From Acidovorax benzenivorans (GTDB lineage: Bacteria; Pseudomonadota; Gammaproteobacteria; Burkholderiales; Burkholderiaceae_C): a DNA stretch of 64,000 bases. The stretch's first letter is position 1, and every line of letters begins with the position of its first letter. The translations under genes and the position numbers were made by a program. The notes beneath the pieces are model-generated. The model saw only the letters and a program-made list of their open reading frames with translations. It made no database searches and was not told the DNA's origin. The stretch is from the NCBI RefSeq assembly GCF_028680575.1, contig NZ_JAPCKI010000003.1, positions 186,001 to 250,000 of the forward strand. Reading direction: 5' to 3'. Of this stretch, positions 1 through 9,522 are shown piece by piece.

Positions 1-438
1 TGTGAGCGAGCGTGCCATGCGGGGCTCTGCGGCGGCGATGAGGGCATCACATTCCTCAGGCGACAGCAGGTTGCCAAACACCACGATGCGCGGCTGGGCC
101 ATGGCCAGCAACACGTTGACAACACGATCGCCACAGTCCACCTGGGCAGGCGATTCATCCAGCCGGGGCTCGGGCACCGGCAAGGCAGAGGGCAGGCCCT
201 GCTGCACGGCCAGGTCGTTCAGGTGCTCTTGCAGCGTGATCTCCAGCGCATCGGCGGCCACATCTTCGTCCCAGCCCGCGTCACGCATGGACTGCAACAC
301 CACGGGCGCGGCGTAACCTGCCTGGGCCTGCTCGATGATCCAGCGGCGCAGCTCGGGCGTGATGGCCTGCCGCGCTGCGCTGGCGTGCTGGATGGTGGCG
401 CTGGTGCCGTTGGGGTGCTGGTCAGAACGCGATGTCAT
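1..438 (-). CDS. 2OG-Fe(II) oxygenase (prolyl 4-hydroxylase-like), N-terminal part
   Basis: This minus-strand frame is open from an ATG at 438 to the window edge, giving the first 146 residues only. It opens with a short helical region (TPELRRWIIEQAQAGY..., about residues 27-75) and then a segment ending VVFGNLLSPEECDALIAAAE. That last segment is the usual entry into the double-stranded beta-helix of prolyl 4-hydroxylase-type dioxygenases. Such enzymes use Fe(II), O2 and 2-oxoglutarate to hydroxylate a protein or small substrate. The metal-binding HxD...H residues would lie beyond the window, so activity cannot be judged here. An SD-like gaagga lies upstream of the start. It is on the same strand as yaaA and rne, 34 bases downstream of yaaA, so it may be cotranscribed with yaaA. 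Confidence 0.72.
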   Translation of the reverse strand, partial: MTSRSDQHPNGTSATIQHASAARQAITPELRRWIIEQAQAGYAAPVVLQSMRDAGWDEDVAADALEITLQEHLNDLAVQQGLPSALPVPEPRLDESPAQVDCGDRVVNVLLAMAQPRIVVFGNLLSPEECDALIAAAEPRMARSLT

Positions 439-472
439 GGCGGTCCTTCAACAAAAGAAACTGGGGGCGCCC

Positions 473-1258
473 TCATGCGCTGGGTGCGGACTTTCGCCGG
501 AAGACCAGGCGCTCGGGCTCGGAGGATGCCGGTGCAAACGCATAGCCGTCCAGGTCAAACCCTTCCAATTGGTGGGGTGTCGCAAGGCGGTGGGTGATGG
601 CATAGCGCGCCATCAGCCCCCGCGCGCGCTTGGCATAAAAGCTGATGATCTTGTAGCCATCGCCCTTCCAGTCCTCAAACACGCATTCGATCACACGGGC
701 CTTGAGCGCCTTGCGGTCCACGGCCTTGAAGTATTCCTGCGAGGCGAGGTTGACCACCACCGGCGTGGTGTCGGCGCGCAGCCGGGTGTTCAGGTGCTCG
801 GCAATCTGGCGGCCCCAGAACTGGTACAGGTTGCTGCCCGCCTCGGTGGCCAGACGCGTGCCCATCTCCAGGCGGTAGGGCTGCATGCGGTCCAGTGGCC
901 GCAGCACGCCATACAGGCCGCTGAGGATGGCGACGTGGCTCTGCGCCCAGCCCAGGTCGTCCGCGCTCAGGCTGCGGGCTTGCAGCCCCTCGTACACGTC
1001 GCCATTGAAGGCCAGCACTGCCTGGCGCGAGTTGGTGGCCGTGAAGCGGGGGCGCCAGGCCTGGTAGCGCGCCACGTTCAGGGCTGCGAGCGCGTCGCTC
1101 AGTTCCATCAGCGAGGCGATCTGCTGCGGCGACTGCTCGCGCAGCACTTCGATGAGGGCGGTGGACTGCGGCACAAACTGGGGCGTGGTGTGCGACAGCC
1201 CCTCGGGCACGGGCGTGTCGTAGTCGAGCGATTTGGCGGGAGACAGCAGGAACAGCAT
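473..1258 (-). CDS. yaaA: Peroxide stress protein YaaA (UPF0246/DUF328)
   Basis: The 261-residue product begins MLFLLSPAKSLDYDTP, the family signature, and carries the later conserved blocks LNVARYQAW, FNGDVYEGL, ILSGLYGVLRPLD and PYRLEMGTRL. E. coli YaaA has 258 residues, so the length is normal. I use the ATG at 1258 because family homology begins exactly there; an in-frame start at 1306 would add 16 unrelated residues. In E. coli YaaA is induced by hydrogen peroxide (OxyR regulon) and limits oxidative damage by lowering free intracellular iron. It lies between rne and the oxygenase fragment on the same strand. An rne terminator separates it from rne, so it probably has its own promoter. 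Confidence 0.93.
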   Translation of the reverse strand: MLFLLSPAKSLDYDTPVPEGLSHTTPQFVPQSTALIEVLREQSPQQIASLMELSDALAALNVARYQAWRPRFTATNSRQAVLAFNGDVYEGLQARSLSADDLGWAQSHVAILSGLYGVLRPLDRMQPYRLEMGTRLATEAGSNLYQFWGRQIAEHLNTRLRADTTPVVVNLASQEYFKAVDRKALKARVIECVFEDWKGDGYKIISFYAKRARGLMARYAITHRLATPHQLEGFDLDGYAFAPASSEPERLVFRRKSAPSA

Positions 1259-1413
1259 GGGGGCGAAGGGTCCGTGGATCTCGGAGGGTAAGGCAGGGCC
1301 TGGCACGCGGGCGGGGGCTACTGGCTGGGCCAGCGACCCGAAATGGTACCTGCTGGTCGGCTGTCTTTGGCCGCTTGCGGGTATTGCGCCAGAGGGTGTG
1401 CCCGCCCAGGCGC

Positions 1414-1444
1414 AAAAAAAGAAGGCGGCCTAGGCCGCCTTCTT
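1414..1444 (-). terminator. Rho-independent terminator of rne
   Basis: Read on the minus strand, aagaaggcggcc and its complement form a near-perfect stem with a two-base loop (ta). A run of seven T follows (A run at 1414-1420 on the plus strand). It lies 43 bases past the rne stop and before yaaA. Confidence 0.88.
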
Positions 1445-1486
1445 TGCGTAGGCTGCGGCCCTGAGGGCAACAGCCATTGCAGCGCA

Positions 1487-4400
1487 TCAGGCTGCTGGGG
1501 GCTGCTCAAACGGCAGCGCCATGGCCGACAGGTCGCGGCGGGTCTCCACCAGCACCAGCGGGCCTTCGTCCAGCACCACAGCCGGTGGGCGCTCACGGGG
1601 CACGCGGATGGGCTTGGGTTCGGCTGCGATGGCGGCTTGCACGGCAGCGATCTTGTCGGCATCAGAGTTCACCCACTGCAGGCCCGATGCGGCAGCCACT
1701 TGCTGCAGTTCATCGATGGGCAGCGTGAACGCCTGGACGCGGGGCAGACCCTTGGCTTGTGCTGCTGCTGGCGCAGTTGGCGCTGCGGCGGTCACCGCAG
1801 GTGCGGGTGCTGCGACTGGGGCCGGGGCGGCCACCGGGGCGGCTGCAGGCACTGCAACAGGCGCTGCAACGGGCGCCACCGCAACAGGCACAACTGCTGG
1901 CTCGCTGGCTACAGCGGCAGGGGAAACCACGGGGGTTGCCGTCGGTGCTGCGGGTTCGGCGGCGGGCGCGTTGCTGAAGTAGCTGCGGCGTGGCGCTTCG
2001 TCCTGTACCGGTGCTGGCTCGGCCTGGGTGGGGTCCAAATCCAGCATTGCTGGTGCCGCCGCTTCGGCATTGCCGTTGTTGTCGCGCGGACCACGCTCGC
2101 CACGTTCGCGGCGGTCACGGCCATAGCGGTCGCGGGAGCGACGCTCGCGGCGCTGCTCTTCGGTGGCGCCATTGCCGTTGGCAGGTGCGTCATTGCTGCT
2201 CAGGTCCAGGTCCGGCAGCGAGGCCAGCGGAGCGGTGTCGGCAAAGTCGCCAGCAGCGGCTGCGGCGCCTGCCTCCTGGGCTTCGACCGCGCGGGGAGCG
2301 CGTTCACCGCGCTCGCCACGGTTGCCACCGCGATCACCACGTTCGCGGCGTGGACCACGTTCGCCACGGGGTTGCTGGGCGGGTTGGCCTTCTGCGCTGC
2401 TGCCGGTGTTGCCCGCGTTGGGGCCTTCCACCTGGGCGGTCACGGCGGTGGTGTTGTCACCGTTCACGCCAGCGTTCTGGTTGCGCGGTTCGCTGTCGCG
2501 GCGACCACGGCCACCTTCACGGCCTTCGCCACGTCCGTTGCGGCCACCTTCACGGGCTTCGCCTTCGGGGCGGCGCTCAGCGTCGCGTGGTGGACGGCTG
2601 TCTGCATCGCGGGGTGCGCGGCCTTCGGCCGAGCGTTCGCCACGGCGGCCTCGGCCTTCGCCGGAGCCGCCTTCGCGGTTGCCGTCACGCGCTGCGCCTT
2701 CGCGCTGACCGTCCCGGTTGCCATCGCGGCCACCACGGCGGCCACGGCCTTCACCGTTGCGGCCTTCGCGGCGGGGCTCGCCGCGGCCGGTGGTTTCAGC
2801 GGCGGCAGGTGCGGCTGCGGGCGATGCCGTTGTCACCGGGGCGGGTGCTGCCGGTGCGCCGCCAAAGCCAAACAAGCTCTTGAGCCAGGCGAAGAAGCCT
2901 TGCTCCTGAGGCGCCGCAGGGGCGGGCGCTGGGGCCGCCACCGGGGCGGGGGCAGCGGCTGCAGGGGCTGGGCGTTGGCCACCACGGGGTGGGCGTGCGG
3001 CGCCTTCGGGGCGGGGCTCGGCCACGGGGGCGGGTGCGTCAGGCAGCACGCCCTTGATCACCGGGGTCTGCTTGTTGGTGGGCTCCTGCGAACGGCGCGT
3101 CACGGCCGTGGGGTCTTCCACTTCTTCGGCGAGCTTGTAGCTGGCTTCGATGTGGTCCAGGCGCGGGTCGTCGTGCTTGAGGCGTTCCAGGCGGTAGTTG
3201 GGGGTTTCCAGCGTCTTGTTGGGCACCATCAGCACGGCCACGCGCTGCTTGAGTTCGATCTTGGCGATCTCGGTGCGCTTCTCGTTCAGCAGGAAAGAGG
3301 CCACTTCCACCGGCACCTGGCAGTGCACAGCGGCCGTGTTGTCCTTCATGGACTCTTCCTGAATGATCCGCAGGATCTGCAGGGCCGACGATTCGGTGTC
3401 GCGGATGTGGCCCGAGCCGCCGCAGCGTGGGCAGGGGATGGACGAGCCCTCGCTCAAGGCGGGCTTGAGGCGCTGGCGGCTCATTTCCATGAGGCCGAAC
3501 TTGCTGATGGTGCCGAACTGCACGCGGGCGCGGTCCTGGCGCAGCGCGTCGCGCAGGCGGTTTTCCACTTCGCGGCGGTTCTTCGACTCTTCCATGTCGA
3601 TGAAGTCGATCACGATCAGGCCGCCCAGGTCGCGCAGGCGCATCTGGCGGGCCACTTCGTCGGCGGCTTCCAGGTTGGTGCGGGTGGCGGTTTCTTCGAT
3701 GTCGCCGCCCTTGATGGCGCGGGCCGAGTTCACGTCCACGCTGACCAGCGCTTCGGTGTGGTCGATCACGATGGCGCCGCCCGAGGGCAGCTGCACGGTG
3801 CGGGCGTAGGCCGATTCGATCTGGTGCTCGATCTGGAAGCGGCTGAACAGGGCGGCGTCGTCGCGGTAGCGCTTCACGCGGGCGGCATGCTCGGGCATGA
3901 CGTGCGCCATGAACTGCTGCGCCTGTTCGTAGATGTCGTCGGTATCGATGAGGATGTCACCGATGTCGTTGTTGAAGTAGTCGCGGATCGCGCGGATCAC
4001 CAGGCTCGATTCCTGGTAAATCAGGAAGGCGCCCTTGCCACCCTTGGCCGCGCCGTCGATGGCGTTCCACAATTTCAGCAGGTAGTTCAGGTCCCACTGC
4101 AGCTCGGGCGCGGTGCGGCCAATGCCGGCGGTGCGCGCGATGATGGACATGCCGTTGGGGTATTCCAACTGGTCCATCGCCTCCTTGAGCTCGGCGCGGT
4201 CCTCGCCCTCGATGCGGCGCGACACGCCACCACCACGGGGGTTGTTGGGCATCAGCACCACGTAGCGGCCGGCCAGCGAGACGAAGGTGGTCAGGGCCGC
4301 GCCCTTGTTGCCGCGTTCTTCCTTTTCGACCTGGACCAGCAGTTCCTGGCCTTCCTTGATCACTTCATTGATGCGGGCCTGGCTGGGCGAGACACCGGGG

Positions 4401-4636
4401 GTGAAGTAGCTGCGCGAGATTTCTTTGAATGGCAGGAAGCCGTGGCGGTCTTCGCCGTAGTCCACAAAGCAGGCTTCCAGCGAAGGCTCGACGCGCGTGA
4501 CAACGGCCTTGTAGATATTGCCCTTGCGCTGTTCGCGCCCTTCGATTTCGATTTCGTAGTCGAGGAGCTTTTGTCCGTCGACGATGGCCAGGCGCCGTTC
4601 TTCGGGCTGCGTGGCGTTGATGAGCATCCGCTTCAT
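1487..4636 (-). CDS. rne: Ribonuclease E
   Basis: The 1049-residue endoribonuclease cleaves single-stranded A/U-rich RNA in mRNA decay and in rRNA and tRNA processing, and scaffolds the degradosome. The start [22 protein letters not shown] is the classic RNase E/G N-terminus. An S1 domain covers about residues 36-125. The DNase I-like catalytic centre shows D301 (SVDVNSARA) and D344 (VIDFIDMEE), and the zinc-link cysteines C402 and C405 (CPRCGGSGH) are present, so the catalytic half looks intact. From about residue 545 the protein is low-complexity: first Ala/Pro-rich, then Arg/Gly/Glu-rich repeats, then Ala/Pro/Val. This is typical of the disordered scaffold and RNA-binding half. The SD is aagga at the right distance from the ATG. 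A long leader upstream suggests RNase E autoregulation, as in E. coli. Confidence 0.97.
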   Translation of the reverse strand: MKRMLINATQPEERRLAIVDGQKLLDYEIEIEGREQRKGNIYKAVVTRVEPSLEACFVDYGEDRHGFLPFKEISRSYFTPGVSPSQARINEVIKEGQELLVQVEKEERGNKGAALTTFVSLAGRYVVLMPNNPRGGGVSRRIEGEDRAELKEAMDQLEYPNGMSIIARTAGIGRTAPELQWDLNYLLKLWNAIDGAAKGGKGAFLIYQESSLVIRAIRDYFNNDIGDILIDTDDIYEQAQQFMAHVMPEHAARVKRYRDDAALFSRFQIEHQIESAYARTVQLPSGGAIVIDHTEALVSVDVNSARAIKGGDIEETATRTNLEAADEVARQMRLRDLGGLIVIDFIDMEESKNRREVENRLRDALRQDRARVQFGTISKFGLMEMSRQRLKPALSEGSSIPCPRCGGSGHIRDTESSALQILRIIQEESMKDNTAAVHCQVPVEVASFLLNEKRTEIAKIELKQRVAVLMVPNKTLETPNYRLERLKHDDPRLDHIEASYKLAEEVEDPTAVTRRSQEPTNKQTPVIKGVLPDAPAPVAEPRPEGAARPPRGGQRPAPAAAAPAPVAAPAPAPAAPQEQGFFAWLKSLFGFGGAPAAPAPVTTASPAAAPAAAETTGRGEPRREGRNGEGRGRRGGRDGNRDGQREGAARDGNREGGSGEGRGRRGERSAEGRAPRDADSRPPRDAERRPEGEAREGGRNGRGEGREGGRGRRDSEPRNQNAGVNGDNTTAVTAQVEGPNAGNTGSSAEGQPAQQPRGERGPRRERGDRGGNRGERGERAPRAVEAQEAGAAAAAGDFADTAPLASLPDLDLSSNDAPANGNGATEEQRRERRSRDRYGRDRRERGERGPRDNNGNAEAAAPAMLDLDPTQAEPAPVQDEAPRRSYFSNAPAAEPAAPTATPVVSPAAVASEPAVVPVAVAPVAAPVAVPAAAPVAAPAPVAAPAPAVTAAAPTAPAAAQAKGLPRVQAFTLPIDELQQVAAASGLQWVNSDADKIAAVQAAIAAEPKPIRVPRERPPAVVLDEGPLVLVETRRDLSAMALPFEQPPAA

Positions 4637-5234
4637 GATGCGATTCCTTCAGTGTTTCGCGGACAGCAGCGGCGCAGCCAACCTGACCTACAGGGAGGGC
4701 TGCGCGGGCTGCCGCCCACAGTTTCCAAACCAATACAACAAGCTCTACAGGAGCTGTGAATGCCTGGACTGACGCATCGAAACGAAGGGAATTGCCGGGA
4801 ATGCCAATGATCTGCCGCGCTCTAGCGCAGCATCGTGAGGCAGGGGCGCGTGGATGGGGGCGAGTGGTAGGAACGCAGTTTTGCTAGCAAAAAAGTAGCT
4901 GATTGCGCTTGCTGGCTGTGCGCTGAGGGCGATTTTGAGCATGCAGCCAAAGGCCACAGCCTCCGCCACAGGGTCTCTATCCATGCCATCAACAACCACA
5001 TGCTCGCTTTGATCCGCTGACAGGCTGCGCCCGGGTAGGGAACATCTGCCAGCTTGGGGGATTCCGTATCAGTGTTTCAATCTGTCAGCCCGCCGCACGG
5101 CGTGCTGGCCACCACAGGCATCTGGCCTGCAATCTGCGCGCACGACGCCCGCTGGCATCGACCTCTCTGCGCAGATGCAAGGGCTGTGTGGACTAAACTC
5201 CAGACAAATCAACCACTTACATAACAACGCGCAG
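4637..5234. other. Divergent intergenic region rne / rluC
   Basis: This is a 598-base gene-free stretch between two divergent starts. On the minus side it holds the presumed rne leader, including a small perfect hairpin at 4741-4755 (agctc-tacag-gagct). A palindromic repeat copy sits at 4894-4937. An 84-codon minus-strand frame at 4745-4999 has no recognisable homology. On the plus side, a possible -10 (taaact, 5194-5199) lies before rluC, without a convincing -35 hexamer. I see no RNA gene. Confidence 0.6.
4894..4937 (+). repeat. Interspersed Comamonadaceae palindromic element, copy 1
   Basis: The core runs agtagctgattgcgctt...gcgctgagggcgatttt. It shares the pattern (g)TAGCTGnnnGCGC - spacer - GCGCTnnnGGCnATTTT with the copies at 13117, 28195 and 60206. 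It lies within the rne upstream region, so it may be transcribed as part of the leader. Confidence 0.6.
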
Positions 5235-6236
5235 GTGAAACACATTATAGGGGCCAAACCGCCCACAGCCCCTGCGGGGCTTCCCGCAGCCCGCCTGGTG
5301 GAAGTGGATGCTGACTCCGCCGGCCAGCGGCTCGATAACTTTTTGATACGCCACTTGAAGGGTGTGCCAAAAACGCATGTCTACCGCATCATCCGCAGCG
5401 GCGAGGTGCGCATCAACAAAGGGCGCGTGAGTGCCGACACCCGCGTGGAAGCGGGCGACGTGGTGCGCCTGCCGCCCGTGCGCATCTCTGACAAGGTGGC
5501 CGAGAAGGCCGAGCGCCCGGCGCCCGCGCGCGAATTTCCCATCCTGCTCGAAGACGAGCACCTGATCGCCATCGACAAACCCGCCGGTGTGGCGGTGCAT
5601 GGCGGCAGTGGCGTGAGTTTTGGCGTGATCGAACAATTGCGCCAGGCGCGGTCGGCTTCCAAGTTCTTGGAACTGGTGCACCGCCTGGACCGCGAGACCT
5701 CGGGCATCCTGTTGGTGGCCAAGAAGCGGTCAGCGCTTACCCACCTGCAGGACCAGTTCCGTGAGCGAGAAACGGGAAAGACCTATCTGGCACTGGTCAC
5801 GGGCGCCTGGCCTGCCAACAAAAAGGTCATCGACCTGCCACTGCACAAATACCTGCAGGCCGACGGTGAGCGCCGCGTGCGGGTGACCACGGCCGACGAC
5901 CCGGATGGCATGCGCTCCATCACACTGGTCAAGGTGCGCAGCACCGTGCCCGCGCGCGCTGCGCAGGGCCTGCCGACCATGTCGTTGCTGGAGGTGACCA
6001 TCAAGACCGGTCGCACCCACCAGATTCGTGTTCACCTGGCCAGCCAGGGCCACGCCATCGTCGGGGACGACAAATACGGCGACTTTGACCTCAATAAGCG
6101 CCTTCAGAAGCTCTCGATGAAGCGTATGTTCCTGCACGCATGGCGGTTACAGTTCAATCACCCCGCTTCGGGCGAGCGTGTGCAGCTGATTGCCGAGCTG
6201 CCCCCCGAGCTGGCCGATTTTGTGTCCCCTGCCTGA
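5235..6236 (+). CDS. rluC: 23S rRNA pseudouridine synthase RluC
   Basis: The enzyme isomerises uridines (in E. coli 955, 2504 and 2580) of 23S rRNA to pseudouridine. The 333-residue product has an N-terminal S4 RNA-binding domain (about residues 30-90, QRLDNFLIRHLKGVPKTHVYR) and the RluA-type catalytic domain. Motif HRLDRETSG gives catalytic D152; GRTHQIRVH and GDDKYGD follow. I chose the GTG at 5235 because the conserved part starts soon after it; an in-frame ATG at 5175 would add 20 residues that look like leader. The next gene, a HAD phosphatase, begins 25 bases after the stop, an arrangement common in this family. Start choice is the main uncertainty. Confidence 0.93.
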   Translation: MKHIIGAKPPTAPAGLPAARLVEVDADSAGQRLDNFLIRHLKGVPKTHVYRIIRSGEVRINKGRVSADTRVEAGDVVRLPPVRISDKVAEKAERPAPAREFPILLEDEHLIAIDKPAGVAVHGGSGVSFGVIEQLRQARSASKFLELVHRLDRETSGILLVAKKRSALTHLQDQFRERETGKTYLALVTGAWPANKKVIDLPLHKYLQADGERRVRVTTADDPDGMRSITLVKVRSTVPARAAQGLPTMSLLEVTIKTGRTHQIRVHLASQGHAIVGDDKYGDFDLNKRLQKLSMKRMFLHAWRLQFNHPASGERVQLIAELPPELADFVSPA

Positions 6237-6261
6237 CGATCCTGCGCGAAGAACCCCCTCC

Positions 6262-6936
6262 ATGTCTGCCAAAAACTTCCGTCCGCGCCGCTTCGACCTC
6301 ATCGCCTTTGACTGGGACGGCACCCTGTTTGACTCCACCGCCATCATCGTGCGCTGCATTCAGGCGGCGGTGCGCGATGTGGGGGGCGCCGTGCCTACCG
6401 ACAAAGAGGCGGCCTATGTGATTGGCATGGGCCTGATGCAGGCACTGGCCCATGCGGCGCCGGATGTGCCGCCCGAAAAATACACCGAGCTGGGCAACCG
6501 CTACCGCTTTCACTACATCCAGCACCAGGACGACCTGAGCCTGTTTGAGGGCGTGTTGCCCCTGCTGAACGACCTGCGCGAGCGCGGCCATCTGCTGGCC
6601 GTGGCCACGGGCAAAAGCCGGCGCGGGCTGGATGATGCGCTGCATTCGGTGGACTTGCGCGGCGTGTTCGACGGCTCGCGCACTGCCGACCAGACCGCAG
6701 GCAAGCCCCACCCCTTGATGCTGCAGGAGCTGATGGCCGAATTTGACGTGGCGCCCGACCGCCTGCTAATGATTGGCGACACCACCCATGATCTGCAGAT
6801 GGCGGTCAACGCGGGCTGTGCGAGTGTGGGGGTGAGCTATGGTGCCCATGAGCCAGACGCCTTTCACGCGCTCAAGCCGCTGGCGATCGTGCATTCGGTG
6901 CGCGAGCTGCACGACTGGCTGTTGCACAACACGTGA
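6262..6936 (+). CDS. HAD-family hydrolase, phosphoglycolate phosphatase-like
   Basis: The 224-residue HAD-superfamily phosphatase has motif I FDWDGTLFDS (nucleophile D17, acid/base D19), motif II around VATGKSRRG, the motif III lysine in AGKPHPLML and motif IV MIGDTTHDLQMA. A helical cap lies between motif I and motif II, as in the Gph/PGPase subgroup. The ATG at 6262 sits directly before the conserved FRPRRFDLIAFDWDG start; the frame extends upstream only into the end of rluC. The natural substrate cannot be read from sequence. Co-location with rluC is widespread in Burkholderiales, probably as a metabolite-repair or housekeeping phosphatase. It is likely cotranscribed from rluC to sppA. Confidence 0.88.
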   Translation: MSAKNFRPRRFDLIAFDWDGTLFDSTAIIVRCIQAAVRDVGGAVPTDKEAAYVIGMGLMQALAHAAPDVPPEKYTELGNRYRFHYIQHQDDLSLFEGVLPLLNDLRERGHLLAVATGKSRRGLDDALHSVDLRGVFDGSRTADQTAGKPHPLMLQELMAEFDVAPDRLLMIGDTTHDLQMAVNAGCASVGVSYGAHEPDAFHALKPLAIVHSVRELHDWLLHNT

Positions 6937-6963
6937 CGCTGGATATCGGAGCGGGATGCGCCC

Positions 6964-7341
6964 ATGACCACACCACCCGATCAGCTCATCGCGCTGTGCA
7001 ACAGTGCCGACCTCGTGGATGGGGGGCTGGCCGTGCCGTTTGATGTGCAGTACGCAGGCCAGACCTGCCGGGCCTTTGCGATCCGCTACCAGGGTCTGCC
7101 GCATGCCTACCTCAATCGTTGCACCCATGTGGCGATGGAGATGGACTACCAGCCGAATCGCTTTTTTGACGGCACGGGCCACTGGCTGCTGTGCGCGACC
7201 CACGGGGCGGCCTATCTGCCCGGCACCGGTCAGTGTGCGGGCGGCCCCTGTCGGGGCGGGCTGGTGAAAATTGCCCTGTCGGAGAGCGATGGTGTGGTGC
7301 GCTGGCATACTGCCTACAACCTGCAGCCCGTAGAGTTCTAG
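6964..7341 (+). CDS. Rieske [2Fe-2S] domain protein
   Basis: This 125-residue single-domain protein has the ligand pair C53-T-H55 and C77-A-T-H80 (NRCTHVAME ... LLCATHGA), the Rieske [2Fe-2S] binding pattern. The region after the second pair (YLPGTGQCAGGPC) contains the usual G-C-GGPC loop. There is no signal peptide or membrane segment, so it is probably a cytoplasmic ferredoxin-type electron carrier or redox subunit rather than part of the bc1 complex. It lies 27 bases after the HAD gene and 92 bases before sppA, suggesting one transcript. The physiological partner is unknown. Confidence 0.88.
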   Translation: MTTPPDQLIALCNSADLVDGGLAVPFDVQYAGQTCRAFAIRYQGLPHAYLNRCTHVAMEMDYQPNRFFDGTGHWLLCATHGAAYLPGTGQCAGGPCRGGLVKIALSESDGVVRWHTAYNLQPVEF

Positions 7342-7433
7342 AAAATCCAGATGAACTACCCTAGTGCGCTGTTGCCTGGCGCCAGCCAGCGTGACGCGCG
7401 GGCTGCAGTGGTGCAATGCCCAGGACGCATGAC

Positions 7434-8480
7434 ATGACAGACCCCCAGCAGCCCGGCTCGCCGGGCTTTGACCCTAAAAACAACTCCGCGCCCGATCTGT
7501 GGGCGCAAGCAGCTACTAATTCAGGAGCATCTGTGAGCGATTCATCGCGTGAACCCGGCTGGGAACGCGCCACGCTGGAAAAGCTGGCCTTTGCAGCCCT
7601 CAACGAGCAACGCAGTACCCGCCGCTGGAAGATCTTTTTCCGCCTGGCCTGGCTGGTGCTGTTTGTCACTGTCGCGTTCGTGGCTCTGCGCCAGGCATCG
7701 CCCAGCACCAGCATAAGCACGCCGCACACGGCGGTGGTGGACATCAAGGGCGAGATCGCCAGCGGTGCCGAGGCCAGCGCCGAGTTTGTGGTGGCCGCCA
7801 TGCGCAGCGCGCTGGAGGATGAGGGCTCGCGGGCCCTGGTGTTGCTCATCAATTCGCCTGGCGGTAGCCCGGTGCAGGCTGGCATCATCAACGATGAGAT
7901 CGTGCGCCTGAAGGCCAAGCACAACAAGCCGATCTACGCCGTGGTGGAAGAAACCTGCGCGTCGGCTGCGTACTACATCGCCGCCGCCGCCGACGACATC
8001 TACGTGGACAAGGCCAGCATCGTGGGCAGCATTGGCGTGCTGATGGACGGTTTTGGTTTTACGGGCGTGATGGAAAAGGTGGGTGTGGAGCGCCGCCTGC
8101 TTACGGCGGGTGAGAACAAGGGTTTTCTGGACCCCTTCAGCCCGCAGACCGAAAAGCAGCGCGCCTATGCGCAGACCATGCTCGACCAGATCCACCAGCA
8201 GTTCATTGCCGTGGTGAAGGCCGGGCGCGGTGACCGCCTCAAGACCACGCCCGACACGTTCAGCGGCTTGTTCTGGACCGGCCAGCAGGCCGTGGAAATG
8301 GGCTTGGCGGACAAGCTGGGCAACCTGGACTACGTGGCCCGCGAAGTGGTCAAGGCCGAAGACATCATTGATTACACCCGCCGAGACAACGTGGCCGAGC
8401 GCCTGGCCAAGCGGTTTGGCGCTGCCGTGGGCATGGGCGCAGTCAAGTCGCTGGCCGTCTCGGGACCGCAGTTGCGCTGA
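7434..8480 (+). CDS. sppA: Signal peptide peptidase SppA-type S49 protease
   Basis: The 348-residue membrane protease is expected to degrade cleaved signal peptides and membrane peptides, facing the periplasm. One transmembrane helix is seen at about residues 66-86 (WKIFFRLAWLVLFVTVAFVAL). The S49 domain follows: INSPGGSPVQAG, then EETCASAAYY with candidate nucleophile S177, and TAGENKGFLDP with candidate general base K229, matching the short one-domain SppA dyad. The ATG at 7434 has an aggac SD; an ATG at 7416 is possible. Residues 24-32 (AQAATNSGA) are encoded by a partial palindromic repeat at 7503-7522. It is the last gene of the rluC operon and is followed by a terminator. Confidence 0.92.
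   Translation: MTDPQQPGSPGFDPKNNSAPDLWAQAATNSGASVSDSSREPGWERATLEKLAFAALNEQRSTRRWKIFFRLAWLVLFVTVAFVALRQASPSTSISTPHTAVVDIKGEIASGAEASAEFVVAAMRSALEDEGSRALVLLINSPGGSPVQAGIINDEIVRLKAKHNKPIYAVVEETCASAAYYIAAAADDIYVDKASIVGSIGVLMDGFGFTGVMEKVGVERRLLTAGENKGFLDPFSPQTEKQRAYAQTMLDQIHQQFIAVVKAGRGDRLKTTPDTFSGLFWTGQQAVEMGLADKLGNLDYVAREVVKAEDIIDYTRRDNVAERLAKRFGAAVGMGAVKSLAVSGPQLR
7503..7522 (-). repeat. Partial palindromic element inside sppA
   Basis: On the minus strand it reads attagtagctgcttgcgcc, matching the aattgtagctgctagcgc half of the copy at 13117. It is translated in frame into the non-conserved cytoplasmic tail of SppA. It may be chance similarity. Confidence 0.4.
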
Positions 8481-8551
8481 CATCCGTTGGGGAGTCGGCA
8501 GGGGGGCGTGATCAACGCAAGACCTTGACTGCGGACCCTTCCACACGATTC

Positions 8552-8586
8552 AAAGCCCCGGCAGAGCTATCTCCCGGGGCTTTTTT
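8552..8586 (+). terminator. Terminator of the rluC-sppA operon
   Basis: Stem aagccccgg / ccggggctt with an 11-base loop, followed by six T. It lies about 70 bases after the sppA stop. The stretch from 8587 to 8745 holds nothing I can identify. Confidence 0.88.
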
Positions 8587-8745
8587 GTGGGTGCGTGTTG
8601 CGCAGTGCCTCGGTCCTGGTGTGGGGGCGTTGTGAAGCGGTTTGAGGTGTTTTTGGGAGATTGCGCTAGTGTCATATGTCTCAGATGCTCCTAAATATGT
8701 AGCATTTAATGCGCAACTCCCTTGCCGTGCCGTGCCGCTTCTGTC

Positions 8746-9522
8746 TCAACGTCCCAGCGCAAACACCACGGGGGTACGGTTGTCCGGCGGCGCGGGCTGC
8801 TGTTTCCATTGGCGCATCAGCTGGCTTTGCACTCGTGCGTCGGGCAGGGTCAATCCGCTGGCCAGCGCCAGGCGGGTGTGGGGCTGCAGGGTCTGTACCA
8901 GTGCCTGCCACAGGGCAGGGTTGCGGTACGGGGTCTCGATGAACAGCTGGGTCTGGCCGGTGCGCAGCGCGATGCCCTCCAGCTCCTTGATGCGCTGTGC
9001 GCGCTCTTGCCCGTCTTGTGGCAGGTAGCCGACGAAGGCGAAGTTCTGCCCATTGAGGCCACTGGCTGCCAAGGCCAGCAGCAGCGATACCGGCCCCACC
9101 AGCGGTACCACGCGCAGGCCCAGGTCGTGGGCCGCCCGTACCACCGAAGAGCCAGGGTCGGCCACGGCGGGCATGCCGGCTTCGCTGACCAGTCCAATGT
9201 CATGCCCGTTCAGTGCTGCAGCCAGCAGGGGGCGGGCGTCGAACGGGGCCGAGCCTTTGTCGCCATGGTCCCCCTTCTTGTGGACTTCGCGGGGAAGTTC
9301 GGTGATCTGTTGCTGCTGCAGGGGGGCTGCCAGGGGGTGTAGCGCGTCGATGCGTTTGAGATAGGCTCGCGTGCTCTTGGCGTTTTCGCACACCCAATGG
9401 GTCAGGCGTGCTGCCGTCTGCAGGGTGGCCGAGGGCAGGGCGTCCTGCAGTGGGGCCTGGGTGTCGCAGCCAAAGTCGAGGGGGGCGGGCACCAGGTACA
9501 GCGTGCCGGTTTTTACGTTCAT
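8746..9522 (-). CDS. SAM-dependent methyltransferase, tetrapyrrole methylase/RsmI-like
   Basis: The 258-residue protein belongs to the tetrapyrrole-methylase fold family. Visible family motifs are GTLYLVPAPLDF at the N-terminus, the SEAGMPAVADPG loop (about residues 105-116), VVPLVGPVSLLLALAASGLNGQNFAFVGYLP and the late IETPYRN. These resemble RsmI, the 16S rRNA C1402 2'-O-methyltransferase, but the protein is shorter and belongs to a paralogous group without the RsmI C-terminal domain. Its substrate is therefore unknown. The start ATG at 9522 overlaps the maf stop by four bases (ATGA), so translation is probably coupled to maf. It ends the maf transcript. Confidence 0.85.
   Translation of the reverse strand: MNVKTGTLYLVPAPLDFGCDTQAPLQDALPSATLQTAARLTHWVCENAKSTRAYLKRIDALHPLAAPLQQQQITELPREVHKKGDHGDKGSAPFDARPLLAAALNGHDIGLVSEAGMPAVADPGSSVVRAAHDLGLRVVPLVGPVSLLLALAASGLNGQNFAFVGYLPQDGQERAQRIKELEGIALRTGQTQLFIETPYRNPALWQALVQTLQPHTRLALASGLTLPDARVQSQLMRQWKQQPAPPDNRTPVVFALGR

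Noticed and set aside
1343..4759. Very long plus-strand open frame opposite rne
   Set aside because: It is the antisense of the GC-rich rne reading frame; the product is low-complexity without domains, whereas the minus strand encodes a complete RNase E.
4745..4999. 84-codon minus-strand frame in the rne leader
   Set aside because: No recognisable family and no convincing SD; it is more likely leader sequence.
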